From Clonostachys chloroleuca (taxonomy: Eukaryota; Ascomycota; Sordariomycetes; Hypocreales; Bionectriaceae): a DNA stretch of 64,000 nucleotides. Each line of letters begins with the position of its first letter. Position 1 is the stretch's first letter. The translations under genes were made by a program, and so were the position numbers. Below are positions 12,475 through 23,314 of the stretch, in pieces. The stretch lies in contig JBANAY010000004.1 of NCBI GenBank assembly GCA_037952775.1, positions 3,534,001 through 3,598,000 of the forward strand, in the 5' to 3' direction. The notes under the pieces were generated by a model, which was given only the letters and a program-made list of their open reading frames with translations, made no database searches and was not told the origin of the DNA.

Positions 12475-12912
12475 ATGGACAATCTTTCAATCATTATATT
12501 TTACCTTGTTTTATTTCCGACGCCTACGACCGCTAGCAGCAACGAGTCTTCCTTGTTCACAAGAGCACGAGCGATCAAGACTAAATTAGATCGATTAGCT
12601 GTCGGGATTGGTGTACCGGTCTTTTTCCTTCTCTTTTTTGCAGTTTGTGCTTTCGGCTTGCTTCGAGCACGGTATAAGAACCGACGAGAGGCTCGCCGAA
12701 ATGAGCTTCTAGAGAGCGCGGGACTCTCAGCCAGCCCCAGGTCTTCCATAGATGGCCGAATTCCTTCGATGTCATCTTCTCCATCGTCGGAGCCGAAAGA
12801 GCCACCGCCAATATTCACGCCATTTTCTTCTATGGTCCTCGACAAACTGCATGAGGAGCCTTATAACCTTGCGCGTGATGATCGCTGGATCCGTGGGTCT
12901 ATCCATGTCTAA
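12475..12912 (+). CDS. small single-pass membrane protein, unknown
   Basis: Single-exon frame of 145 residues from the ATG at 12475; an in-frame ATG at 12436 adds 13 residues. The N-terminus (MDNLSIIIFYLVLFPTPTTA) looks like a signal sequence. A short Ser/Asn/Arg-containing stretch leads to one strong membrane helix (LAVGIGVPVFFLLFFAVCAF) at about residues 40-60. A basic stop-transfer segment (RARYKNRREARR) and a Ser/Pro-rich cytosolic tail follow. This layout (signal, short ectodomain, one helix, low-complexity tail) is common in fungal WSC/mid2-like or hypothetical membrane proteins, but no sensor domain is present. The start was chosen because it puts the signal sequence at the extreme N-terminus. 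Function unknown. Confidence 0.5.
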   Translation: MDNLSIIIFYLVLFPTPTTASSNESSLFTRARAIKTKLDRLAVGIGVPVFFLLFFAVCAFGLLRARYKNRREARRNELLESAGLSASPRSSIDGRIPSMSSSPSSEPKEPPPIFTPFSSMVLDKLHEEPYNLARDDRWIRGSIHV

Positions 12913-13771
12913 CCATCTAAAATACAAACGAACTCTCTTGGGCCTGCTCTTACCAACCTACCTAAACATTCCTGAGCCGGCTTGAACTCGACGATACAAC
13001 CTTGAATAGGTGCCGAAGGGGGAGGGTGCCGAGAAATGCGGCCCAGCAATCACTAAATTATTCAAGCGCCAGCTTGACAAGCCGACTGCGTGGTTGATGG
13101 CGCGACTCGTGATCTTATGTGCGCTTTTAGCCATTGTTGATGACAAGACAGGTCACCTGGGAGACTAAACAACGGATTCGCTTTCGAGGTGGAAGCAAAG
13201 AGGATTCTGGTGAATCCCTTGTTCGTGGGATAGATAATACAAATTTTGTACCTGAGCATGTTTGGCTCTTATCCTCCATAGATCGACTCACCAACTCCGT
13301 CCCCAGCATGCATTCGTTTGCCAGGCGTTGAGATTTGCGGGCGGTGTAAATCAGAGCAACGAGGACCAATGGCTTCATGCACCAGCCATCAACGTCATTC
13401 TTCGCCAATGGGTTCCGCCTACCTCTGTCAACCTTGAGAGCCCTCCAGGGTGGTGGAGCTTAGATAGGTTAGATGTTGTGTACATGGAGTATCGCACTCG
13501 GTGTGAGCAGACCTCCCTCCAATAAAAATCGATATCCTGCCGCGAATGTAACCCTAAGGCGGACAACTCGTCTGACACAAGGGTCTGCGCCTCTGCATCC
13601 ATCCACGGACAGGGGTGATGTTGTCACCCAACCCTCGCTTACCAGAAACCAGTTGGCTCATAAGGCAGCCAGCTGCCTTTTATCCCCGCATGTGGAACTT
13701 GCAGTGTTATAACTCCCAACGACGTCTCCATCACCTACGCAGCCCAGGCATGATCACGACCACGCTTTAGC
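12913..13771. other. intergenic
   Basis: Several overlapping short frames on both strands (12958-13712), none with recognisable content. Serves as the 5' flank of the secreted protein gene. Confidence 0.45.
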
Positions 13772-14875
13772 ATGATGCACTGCCCTTCGTCTCTTGCCCT
13801 CACAGGGCTGTTGGCTTTATTTACCTCGATTCCCGGAGTCTACGGTAATGAGCTTCAGCAGCCGCTTCAAAACGAGAACCAGCAGAATGCCGAACAACCC
13901 ATTACTGTCGACGTTAGCCCCTATCGATGGGAGGACAGAGATGCGGAGTTAACTCTCTACCACGATCCGAAATACCCGTGCTCGCCGAAGCGAAATGGCT
14001 TAAAGGCCAAACTTAACATCCCCGTTGGCACTTGTGCCTCGGCCAACTTTACGATGGACGACAACGTATATCTCGGCTCGCCAGGCTTTTGTGGGGGGAC
14101 GAGGAAAGTGGCCTACATTGGCATTTATGAAAGCGCCGACTGTACGGGGGAGGCAAAGCATCCAGACTGGTACGACCGTGGACGTTATTCAATGACCGGT
14201 CACTGTCTCTCCAAGCACTACTGGGGTCCCAAGACCAAAGCAGACCAGTGGTCTATCATGTTCCACTGCACCGAGGACAAACAAGTCACAGAAACGACCA
14301 AGCAAATCAACATCAGCCTCCCACAACCTGCTCCTGTTGTGGAGAAGCCAAAGCGCCCCAGGCCCACCTTCGCCTCTGTTTCCGACTCAGCCTGCTATAT
14401 TAAGGAACTTGGGTTCAAAGGTGCTCCGAGGTTTATCTTTCAGAAACCTGCGGCTGACAAGTGTATCAATGTAGCGCCATTGCACATGCTCAAGATCTAT
14501 CGGACTGCTCTTTGCCCCGACGGAAGCGATGCCTTGTTTGCGAAATGGAAGGGCAAAGGATGCAAAGGCTCGCCTGAGTCGAAGCAGGTCGTGGACGAAT
14601 CCTTGATCGCTACAAACTTCCCGGACACGTGCATCGAGATGGGAGGGAAGGACGCAAGCAGCTATGCGTTTTGGTGCTCTGGAGATTTGACTCAGGGAAA
14701 GGCCGCGCAGAGTCTCTTCGAGAATGATGATCCAAATGCTGTCCGTGTCCACTACTCAAATATGCCAAGGCAACGTCAAACTCGAGTAAAGAAGAGCGAT
14801 GCTGATGGAGTAAGGGCCAACAATATCTTTCTGTATGGATTTATTGTCTCTTTGGTTGGATTCAATCTTTTTTAG
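13772..14875 (+). CDS. secreted cysteine-rich protein, probably GPI-anchored
   Basis: Intronless, 367 residues. Residues 1-25 form a clear signal peptide (ALTGLLALFTSIPGVYG). The mature part has two similarly organised cysteine-containing halves: one with CSPKR, a GTC turn, GFCGGT, DCTGE, GHC and FHC, the other with CYIK, KCIN, LCPDG, GCKG, TCIE and WCSG. They are joined by a Pro/Lys-rich linker around residues 190-205 (PVVEKPKRPRPTF). This suggests an internal duplication of a disulfide-bonded module. The extreme C-terminus is a short hydrophobic tail (IFLYGFIVSLVGFNLF) after a small-residue region, consistent with a GPI signal. No catalytic motif seen. Cell-surface or effector-like role is only an inference. 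Confidence 0.75.
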   Translation: MMHCPSSLALTGLLALFTSIPGVYGNELQQPLQNENQQNAEQPITVDVSPYRWEDRDAELTLYHDPKYPCSPKRNGLKAKLNIPVGTCASANFTMDDNVYLGSPGFCGGTRKVAYIGIYESADCTGEAKHPDWYDRGRYSMTGHCLSKHYWGPKTKADQWSIMFHCTEDKQVTETTKQINISLPQPAPVVEKPKRPRPTFASVSDSACYIKELGFKGAPRFIFQKPAADKCINVAPLHMLKIYRTALCPDGSDALFAKWKGKGCKGSPESKQVVDESLIATNFPDTCIEMGGKDASSYAFWCSGDLTQGKAAQSLFENDDPNAVRVHYSNMPRQRQTRVKKSDADGVRANNIFLYGFIVSLVGFNLF

Positions 14876-15555
14876 ATGCTTCGATGTGGCATCTATTAAA
14901 CACAGAATGGTTTGGTTGCAGATGACCCTTGTTAGTCGCTTGCTTTCAGGTTCGGAGAAGTAAATGACGGTGCAACAGTACTTTTTATTGATATATTCTG
15001 AAATTAAAGGCAGATTTTGAAGGGGCAGCGAAATGAGTAGCGCAATCAGAGGAGCAGCATACTAGAAATCTGAACATAGTTTACAATACCACCAATATCT
15101 ATCTCGATGCCGCGAATTTCTGGAAGGCGTTGCGCCGGCCATCAGCAGCGGAAATTGCTTACCAACGATGCCGGCCGCCCAACCCATACGAGACTTGTAG
15201 TCTCGCTGCCGGTGCCGGTCGCAGAGCCTTTGACCTTCTTCTCCTTGTCGCTGCCCTTGAATGTAGACTTTTGGAATCAAGTTGACAGTCTGTTCAATCT
15301 TTCAGAGAAACACCTTATTATAACTTTTCCCGCCAGTTCAAGGCGAGACATGATTGGTGATGAGGCAAGATAGGCAAACGGAGTGTTTGGCTAGCAGATT
15401 GCTTTGTAGTTCAGCCGTAGTAGGATGCCGAGGCCATCAAGCTTTTCAAGAAGAATTATGGAGCAAAGAATAATAGATATTACAAGATGTTGATTTGAAT
15501 GTAAAATCACACATGTTTCAAAGACGCATATAAAGAAACTAGGCCCCAAGATCCC
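14876..15555. other. intergenic
   Basis: Convergent 3' flank of the secreted-protein and SDR genes. Short frames at 15062-15373 are not supported. Confidence 0.45.
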
Positions 15556-16684
15556 CTAGCCAGCCTTCGCAGCATTTGCCTTCTCAATATCTTCCAGGGT
15601 CTTCATAGTATGGTCCCAAACCAGCTTTACCGTGTCTTCCTGACGAACTTTACTATATGCTACCTTGTTTGGCGAGTCAGCTCGCTGTCCAACTGAATAA
15701 GCACCGCCGCCCAACTGATCCTGGCTGCTCGTTGCGGTTTTGACTCCTTCAGGAACGTCTTGGCCTTTAGCTGGGAAGTGAGAGGTTGCAAGGTACACCA
15801 TGACGGCTCCGCAGTCTTCTGGGGAGGTCATGTAGATGTGCCGAAGAATGGGCTTGAGGATTCTCCAAGTGATTCTAAACCACGTAGGCATGTCGTCGCT
15901 GAGGAAGCCTGGCCCATCAACCAGACCGGGGTAGATGTGTGTGAGGCTAAGACGCCCTGCGTACTTCTCGGCCAACTCTTCGAACAAGAACGTCTTCATG
16001 AAGGCGGTGTACTTGCGTACACCAGCCACTCCGTACTCTGAATCAGGCGGGAGGCCGATGGGAAGTTTCCCGGGTTCGACTTCATCCTGAAAGCTACCAG
16101 TATAAACGGAGATGACATGTCCGGGTTTAGGCGATGCGGTCAGCAGCGGGAGTAGGTTCATGATGAATCTGATGCGAGAGTAGTAGACCGTGGAGAGGAA
16201 ACTATCGAGACCCTCTGGAGTGGCTACAAAATGAAGATCAATCATCAATTGCGATTCGTAGAATGTCAGACTCCGGAGTGTAGTGCTTACTGTGCCTTTC
16301 CTTGAGGATGGGGTAACAATATGTCATGTACAAAAGATCGAGCCTCACAGGAGCGCCGTGGAATGGCGCCTCGGTCTCCTGCTTGATGATCTCGTCGCAA
16401 CAGCGATCCACCTCGCTGATGAGGGCAAGGTCAGTTGCCGACACGAAGCGCCATTCAGAACCTGGGCTCAATCTTTGACACCCGGCTATCACGGATTCGG
16501 CTCGAACGGCGTTCCGGCCTACAATGTAGACTCGAAGCTTGGAGCCATGCTTTGCATAGGTGGTTGCGAGCACTGTGGCAATGTAGGAACCAATTCCCGT
16601 CGTCGCGCCAGGGAGAGCCGCTACCAGAGGAGGGCCATCCGGCAGCTTTGAGATCTCTGCTTTGATGGCAGCAAGACTCGGCAT
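15556..16684 (-). CDS. short-chain dehydrogenase/reductase-like protein (atypical active site)
   Basis: NAD(P)-binding Rossmann protein of 353 residues from two exons, 16291-16684 and 15556-16223. A 67 nt intron lies between them; splicing restores KERHTTPEGLDSF. The dinucleotide-binding Gly motif is ALPGATTGIGSYIA (residues about 24-37), followed by VYIVGRN. The middle block YYSRIRFIMNLLPLL and the stretch EYGVAGVRKYTAFMKTFLFEELA are as in the fungal SDR subgroup often found beside secondary-metabolite genes. A canonical Y-x3-K catalytic pair is not obvious, because the Tyr and Lys in this stretch are mis-spaced. It may therefore be a divergent reductase or a non-catalytic binding protein. 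Same strand as the transketolase gene upstream, 0.5 kb apart. Substrate unknown. Confidence 0.8.
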
Positions 16685-17212
16685 TGTGTGAGGATAGATC
16701 GGACTCGCTCCAGTGTAAATCAGTAGTGTACAAGAAAGTGAACGGGGGATTTTAATTCCAATGGGTGGCGAGGATTGGTGTGTTGGTTTGAGTTCATTCT
16801 CTTATGTGAGATCGAACGAGACATGCTGAATTTATAGTTTACACGAAGACTGAGATGACGGTGCTTGTTTGTATAAATGTGAGCATCATACCCAAGACAG
16901 ATTAGGATCGAAGACCAATGAGCGTTGCCCTTAGAACAATAAAGACGTGGGTGGATGCAGTCAGGCCAGTCTAACCTCATTTCGTATCCGGAGATCAAAA
17001 TAAGCCGAACGGATGGTATTCATCACCGGTATTATTGATTCTTGCAGATTGATGCATTCATCATTCACCAAGGTAAATGTTCCCGTTATCTCCGTAAGAT
17101 CAAGCGTCGGCATTTGAAGTTGTTTCTTTGTTCTTTATTCCACTAGTTTCCCAATACAGCAACAAGTCATTAATTATATACCGCTTCTGATAACACGATC
17201 TTCCATTTTTAT
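16685..17212. other. intergenic
   Basis: AT-rich 5' flank of the SDR gene and 3' flank of the transketolase-type gene. No coding signal. Confidence 0.5.
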
Positions 17213-19515
17213 TCAGTGGTTCGCAGGCGGGGTGTTCAAATCACGGAACTCCCCACGCAGGCTCTCAATCCCGTCCCTCCTCACATCCTCGACCAGTTTG
17301 GCCACCTGCGGCGCAATCTTCTCCCCGTTGAACCCGAAGAACTCGTAGGCGTCCTTGCCGGGCAGACTCTTGCCGAACGTCGACATGCTGTACCCGGCGT
17401 CGGCGTAGCGCTCCCACCCGTTGACAGCGTACGCCTCGATGACGACGCGGGGCGCGTTGGAGCGGTACCGCAGTGTCTCGCGCTTGTACTCGGCCGGCTG
17501 GGCCTCGAAGAGGCGCTGGCAGGGGAAGGAGACGACGCGCGCCTTGATGCCGAATTTCTCGGCGAGGACCTCGCGGGTCTTGACGGCAAAGGCCATCTCG
17601 GCGCCGACGCCGATGAGGGTGACGTCGGCGTCGGCCTCCTCGATGAAGACGTAGGCGCCCCGGAGGACACCATCGCGGCTCGAGTGCTGGGGGAACTGCT
17701 CGAGGTTCTGGCGGGAGAGGGAGATGATGGAGGGGCTGTTGGTGGCCTCGAGGGCGGCGATGAAGGCGCCGGCCGTCTCCTCGCTGTCGCAGGGGCGGAT
17801 GTAGAGGATGTTGGGCATGGCGCGGTAGAGGGCGGGCAGGGCGATGGGCTGGTGGGTTGGGCCGTCCTCGCCGGTGCCGATGGAGTCGTGGGTGGCGATG
17901 TGGATTTGTTGGAGGTGCTGGAGGGCGCCCATGCGGACACCGGGGGCGGCGTACTGTGAACCAATCAGTTAGTCGGTCTTGACGTTGAAACAAGTGGGAT
18001 GAGGTTGCGGGAGAGACGTACAATGTAGAACATGAAGAAGCTGGAGGTGACGGGCAGAATGGTGCCCTTTTGATAAGCAGCGAGACCGTTGGAGATAGAT
18101 GCCATGGCGTGCTCCCGAATACCCCAATGGATATAACGACCTTGGTAGGTTCCGTTGATACCAACCGTTGTCCTTAGATCGGGCTGCGATATAAATTAGC
18201 AGGTCGCCAATAGAGCTTGAGTTCAATTGAAACTTACGTGTTGGAAATCAACCTTGTCTTTCCAGGCCATGTTGACGGAGGGACTCAAGTCGGCGGTGCC
18301 AACCATCATGTTGGTCAGCTTGGCGGCCAGAGGGTTGCAGACGAGGCCTGCGGATTTGCGGGATGGTGTAGGTGTGGTAGGGAAGCTGTCCTTGGAAGGG
18401 ATGATGCTCCTCCAGTCTTGAGTGAAGCGACCCTCGACACGGGCGATGAACTCCTTGTGAAGCTCGGGATACTCCTTGGCGTAGTCGGCAACGAGTGCAT
18501 TCCAATCCTGCTCGAGCTTCTGGCCGCGGGCCTTGAGATCCGCAAAGATATTGTAAACCTCGTCACTAACAACAAAGTGCTCGTCGGGGTTCATGCCGAA
18601 CTTGGCCTTGACGTTCCTCACTTCGTCAACGCCGAAGGCGGCACCGTGGGCCTTGGCGTCGCCCGCGACCTTGCTGCCGATTCCGATGGTGGTGCGGACA
18701 TTGATGAAGGTGGGCTTCTCGGTGCTGGCCTTGGCCTGCTGGAGGGCCTTGATGATGCCCTCGACGTCGTAGTTGCCGTCCAGGACGTCAATGACGTTCC
18801 AGCCGTTGGCGCGCATTCTGGCATTGAGATCCTCGATGCTGCACATGTCGACGCTGCCGTCGCAAGTGATCTGGTTGTTGTCGTAGATCATGACCAGGTT
18901 GTTCAGCTTCCAGTGGCCGGCCAGATCGACCGCCTCCTGGAAGACACCTTCCTGCGGGCAGGCGTCGCCAATCATGACATATGTGGTGTTGTTGACGAGG
19001 TCAAAGCCGGGCTTGTTGTAGGTGGCAGCCAGGCTCTTGGTGGCCATGGCCAGACCGACAGCGTTGGCCACACCTTGGCCAAGCGGACCGGTGGTGACTT
19101 CAATGCCCTCGTGCTCGATCTCGGGGTGGCCGGGGGCGAAGGAGTCGTATCGGGCGGAGTGGTAGGACTTCAGCTGGTCCATGGTCATCTGCTCATAGCC
19201 CGTGAGGTGGAGGAAGGCATATTGGAACAAGCAGGTGTGGCCGTTTGAGAGCACGAAGCGGTCGCGGTTGAAGAAACTGGGGTTTGTGGGCGAGAACTTC
19301 ATGGTGTATCGCCAGAGACTGAGGCCAATGGCGGCCATGCCCATGGCTGAGCCCGGGTGGCCGCCGCCAAACTGCTGGACGAGGTCGGCGATGAGGCAGC
19401 GGAACTCGCGGAGGAAGCGGTCGACGGTCTTGTCATCTTCCTGGGCAAAGAGGCGCACCTCGTCGGCAAACTTGGGTGCAGCGACGCTCAAGTCGGTGGT
19501 GGCAGAGGGTGCCAT
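17213..19515 (-). CDS. DAS: dihydroxyacetone synthase (formaldehyde transketolase)
   Basis: Thiamine-diphosphate enzyme that moves the two-carbon unit of xylulose-5-P to formaldehyde, giving dihydroxyacetone and glyceraldehyde-3-P (EC 2.2.1.3). Exons 18238-19515, 18022-18183 and 17213-17953 give 726 residues, close to the yeast enzymes. It resembles methylotrophic-yeast DAS more than ordinary transketolase in several diagnostic stretches: FGGGHPGSAMG (about 50-59), the ThDP site GDACPQEG...IYDNNQITCDGSVD (about 183-223), GIREHAM with the ThDP-activating Glu near 450, PVTSSFFMFYIYAAPGVRM, and GYSMSTFGKSLPG near the C-terminus. No clear C-terminal SKL-type peroxisome signal (ends TPPANH). Divergent from dihydroxyacetone kinase across 1.27 kb, which supports a shared pathway. 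A general transketolase role cannot be excluded from sequence. Confidence 0.88.
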
Positions 19516-20789
19516 GATTGCTGTGTGTATTTGCCGATTGTGCCACAGAAGGGAGGGTTTTGTGAGGACAATCGAGTCGGATGGTGATGCAAAAGATGCT
19601 TAAGACACAGGCGACAAGTGGGCAAGAGCAGAAGGGCGTCGGTCCATGAAATACGACAATCGCCAGTTAGACAAAAAGAAAATAGAAGTATCCTTTCATC
19701 TTTTTCCCAACAGCTTCACGTGGACGATTTCAATTGGGATCTCTCCCATAACCTCCATTGCTTTTTCGGAAATCGTAAGCGCCGCCTCTCGCAAGCTCTC
19801 ACCAAGCCAAGCGACGGGCAGCCGGCCTCTGTCAGATCTACTCAATTGAAGAGTGGGTCGAGTCATTCACCCCAAGCTGCATTATTCCATAGCGGGGGAA
19901 TCAACCCAATCGTGGGATGTGTGTGGGTATTTGTTGGCTTGCCTTCGAGATCATCCTTCGATCGCCCGAAGCTACTGGCAGATGATCCCAATGTGGGAAT
20001 CAGAGCCGCCCTAGAAATGCCATGAGGGGGGTGTTCTGGTTTCCCCTGGTTTCGCACACTAGTCATCTTGCACCTACGTCGGTAGTACCTGTATTGCGTG
20101 GGGAGAGGTTCGAGGTGATGGCCTAGACTGTCCAGCGGCAGAAATACAAGTGTCTCCAATTGAGAAACATGGTTCGCTGGCTGCCTAGACATTCTCAGCG
20201 CTGCCGACTTCGCCACCTTCAGTGTTAGCTGCTGACCAACTTCGGGCCTTGATACGACACAGGCATGGCGGGGTGAAGGCGGGGATATGCTCAGCTGTCA
20301 CTGAAACGATGCATCTTGAACGGAGAGGGTCCATCAACCCGATCGGACAATGGGGTGCGCGGTTTCTCGCTGAGAATGGCAGCCAGAAGCGGATTTGTCG
20401 ATAACGCTGCATGTCATCAGCTGACGTGAAATTTCCTCCCACCAGCCACCAGCCATCGGTCTCTGTCCTCCGTGGCTCGATCTCTTTTTCGCGGCGGGGC
20501 TCCCAGGCGCTTCAGGCTGCCGATTTGGGAGAAATCGAACTCTGGCACGAACCTCAGCGCTGGATGGGCGGTAGATAATTGAATGGTAAATTGGAAGCTG
20601 TAAGCTACTTGCTTCGTCAATTGATCTAGAAGTCCGGTGCCAGGATGGAATGGGAAGTTTGAGCCACCCTACTGTGGAATTGGTAGAAGACAAATGAGTA
20701 CTGAATATACGTACATAATGCTGTGAATGAAGAATCATCTAGAGCCACCGTCATCAATCCATTATTTTGTGTGCTGAACGACTGCCAAA
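19516..20789. promoter_or_regulatory. divergent promoter region of the dihydroxyacetone synthase and kinase genes
   Basis: 1.27 kb without a supported gene lies between the two start codons. The open frames here (19618-20025, 20334-20738) have no recognisable content. Both genes would be controlled from this segment, so co-regulation is likely. Confidence 0.45.
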
Positions 20790-22839
20790 ATGCCCGGAAA
20801 GAGCTTCATCAACGACATCACAAACCCCGTTGAGCGGGCGCTTCGCAGCCAATTGCTTCGCGACCCTTCTCTGGCTATAATTCCGTCAGAAAAAGGTGCG
20901 TGCCATCGGATGCGCATTGTGAATCAAGACCTGGCTGACATTGTGCTCTGACATCAGTGCTGTATCGACGAGCCGCCTCGCAAACCGACAAGGTCGTCCT
21001 TCTCTCGGGCGGCGGTTCCGGCCATGAGCCCGCGCACGCAGGATATCTGGGCGAGGGGATGCTAGATGTGGTCGTCGCTGGCGAGATCTTTGCATCGCCT
21101 TCCTCCTCCCAAATCCTGAGAGGAATCACAGCCGCGCAGTCCACGAAGGGGTAACGTGCATTCACCCTCCAGTACGTGGCCAATTCTCTGCTCCAAGCTG
21201 ACTCAAATATTCCAACGAATTAGAACACTATTAATCGTCAAAAACTACACGGGCGACAAGCTTAATTTCGGACTGGCCGCCGAGAAGGCCAAGGCAAATG
21301 GACAGAGCGTCGAGATGGTGGTGGTAGGCGACGACGTGTCGGTCGAAGGAAGCTCGCTCGTCGGACAGCGAGGTCTGGCCGGCACGGCCTTTGTGCACAA
21401 AGTCGCAGGCGCACTTGCTACGAAAGGGTATAATCCTGATCCTCCTGTTCTCAATTGGTGGCAGCTGCTAATCCTCCCTTCCAGAGCAAGCCTCAAGGAG
21501 GTTGCGGCTGTGGCCCAGAAGGCCGCATCACAGATGGCCACCGTCGCCGCCAGCCTCGATCGATGCACAGTCCCAGGCCGCAGCGCCCCGGGCCTTGCTG
21601 CTGATGAACTCGAGTTTGGGATGGGTATTCATAACGAGCCGGGAGTGCGCCGCTCCAAGATCGAATCCCTCGACAGCACGGTCCAATCCGCCCTCGGCAT
21701 GCTGTTTACCCCCAAGGCCAACATGTGGCAGCCAAAGTCCGGCCAGAAGGTGGCGCTGATGTTGAACAATCTTGGCGGTCTGAGTGTGCTGGAGCTGAGC
21801 GTCATATTTGAGGAGTTAGCTAAGCAGGTCGCCACTCGAGGCCTGGAAGTGGTGAGGAGTGTCGTCGGTAGCTTCGTCACGAGTCTGGATGGGCCGGGCT
21901 TCTCCATTTCTGTCCTTGCCGTTGACGATGAACTCTTAGAGCTTCTAGATGCGCCAACACGGGCAACCGCCTGGCCGCGGTCGATCGAGTACTGGACGCC
22001 TAGCCAAGAAGCTCAAATCACGAGCAAGCTTCCGAGCAGCGAAGGCCGCAAAGCCGGGCTTGAAGGTGCGCAAAAGAATTACTAGTTTCTCTAACTAGGA
22101 GAAAATCAAAGATGGATGCATAACTAACCTTGAAATCACAGTTTCTACTACGGTTTTAAAGGGACTGATCGCCTCCATTACTAAGACAGTTACTGAGGAT
22201 GAGCCCAAGATTACCGAGTACGATACTTTAGCAGGCGATGGAGATTGCGGCCAAACGCTGCTCAACGGAGTAAATGGTAGGTTCTTCCAGCTTTCCAGCT
22301 CAATTGGAAATTCCATGATATTTCAGATGAAACTGACACCTTAATCTCTAGGTCTCGTCAAAGAATTCGATGGAGATCAACAAAGCACAATTGACATTGG
22401 GGACCTGTTCCGTCGCATCGCCACGACGGCCGAGAACTCGATGGGAGGCACATCCGGGGCCATCTACGCCATCTTCCTGAACGCAGTTGCCAATAATCTC
22501 GTCGCTTCGTCTGGTAGTCATAATGAGGTGGCTCCCCTCCTCCGCGCCTCACTTCAGCTTGGTCTCGGGGAGTTGTGCCGATACACACCAGCGCGCATCG
22601 GCCATCGCACCCTGATGGATGCACTCATTCCCTTCGTTGAAACTTTCGCTCAGGACAGCAGTATTTCCAAAGCGGTAGATGAAGCTAAGAAGGGCGCTGA
22701 GGGAACAAGGAGAATGGAAGCAGCTCTTGGCAGGGCTAGTTACGTAGGAAAGGAAAGATTTGAGGAAGAGGGCGGCATTCCCGATCCTGGTGCGTTGGGT
22801 ATAGTGAGCATTTTACGAGGCATCTTAGTAGAATTATAG
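20790..22839 (+). CDS. DAK: dihydroxyacetone kinase (DhaK-DhaL fusion)
   Basis: ATP-dependent kinase that converts dihydroxyacetone (and glyceraldehyde) to the phosphate. Six exons: 20790-20895, 20958-21150, 21224-21427, 21485-22065, 22142-22276 and 22352-22839, giving 568 residues, the normal size of the eukaryotic single-chain enzyme. The DhaK half carries [30 protein letters not shown] and GMGIHNEPG, whose His (about 217) binds substrate covalently. The DhaL half carries [12 protein letters not shown] (about 389-400; Mg-ATP Asp residues) and [11 protein letters not shown], and ends in PDPGALGI. The intron at 21428-21484 is 57 nt and has no stop, so retention would insert 19 residues. Divergent partner of the dihydroxyacetone synthase gene. 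Confidence 0.93.
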
Positions 22840-23314
22840 AGTGAAGAAGTTCAGTAATAAGAAAAAATAGCTCTCGTCGACAACTCGAATCACTCTAGGA
22901 GGGGCTTGTGATCCTCAATTTACGGATCAATTGATGCTAAAACGTAAGAAAAATATAGAATCCCGATGAAACAAATCTATCTGCTTATGATTTAGTGGTA
23001 TGTTGAAGATACGTAAGGTTATTAAGATAAATATTAAACAAGTTAATTGTCGGTGGTTAAGTTGATATATATAATGTATATATATGCAAGTGTTGCGATA
23101 GTTTTAAAGGCAACCTCGTCAACATAATAATGTTTCGCAAATTGTGTCTTGGTTAGGAATTCTTGGCCAGGGCATTGCTTCACCGACAATTCGTCAGGGG
23201 TATCACTTGGCTAATCCTGGGGAAATATCACCCAGCTTTTGATTATTACCTGCACACACCCCCATCTTCCTACATACTTCCAAGTATCCACGAACAACTT
23301 TAGAGCTGGGCAGC
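22840..23314. other. intergenic
   Basis: AT-rich, no coding signal. It includes a short TA-rich stretch near 23060-23090. Confidence 0.5.

Noticed and set aside
17216..17959. 247-codon plus-strand frame opposite exon 3 of dihydroxyacetone synthase
   Set aside because: Antisense shadow of a GC-rich, codon-biased gene; Gly/Val/Asp-rich composition without any domain.
17265..18164. 299-codon minus-strand frame overlapping exons 2-3 of dihydroxyacetone synthase in another frame
   Set aside because: Arg/Pro/His-rich shadow translation that reads through two introns; the correct frame is clear.
18217..19248. 343-codon plus-strand frame opposite exon 1 of dihydroxyacetone synthase
   Set aside because: Same cause: mirror of the conserved transketolase exon, with unnatural Val/Gly/Leu-rich composition.
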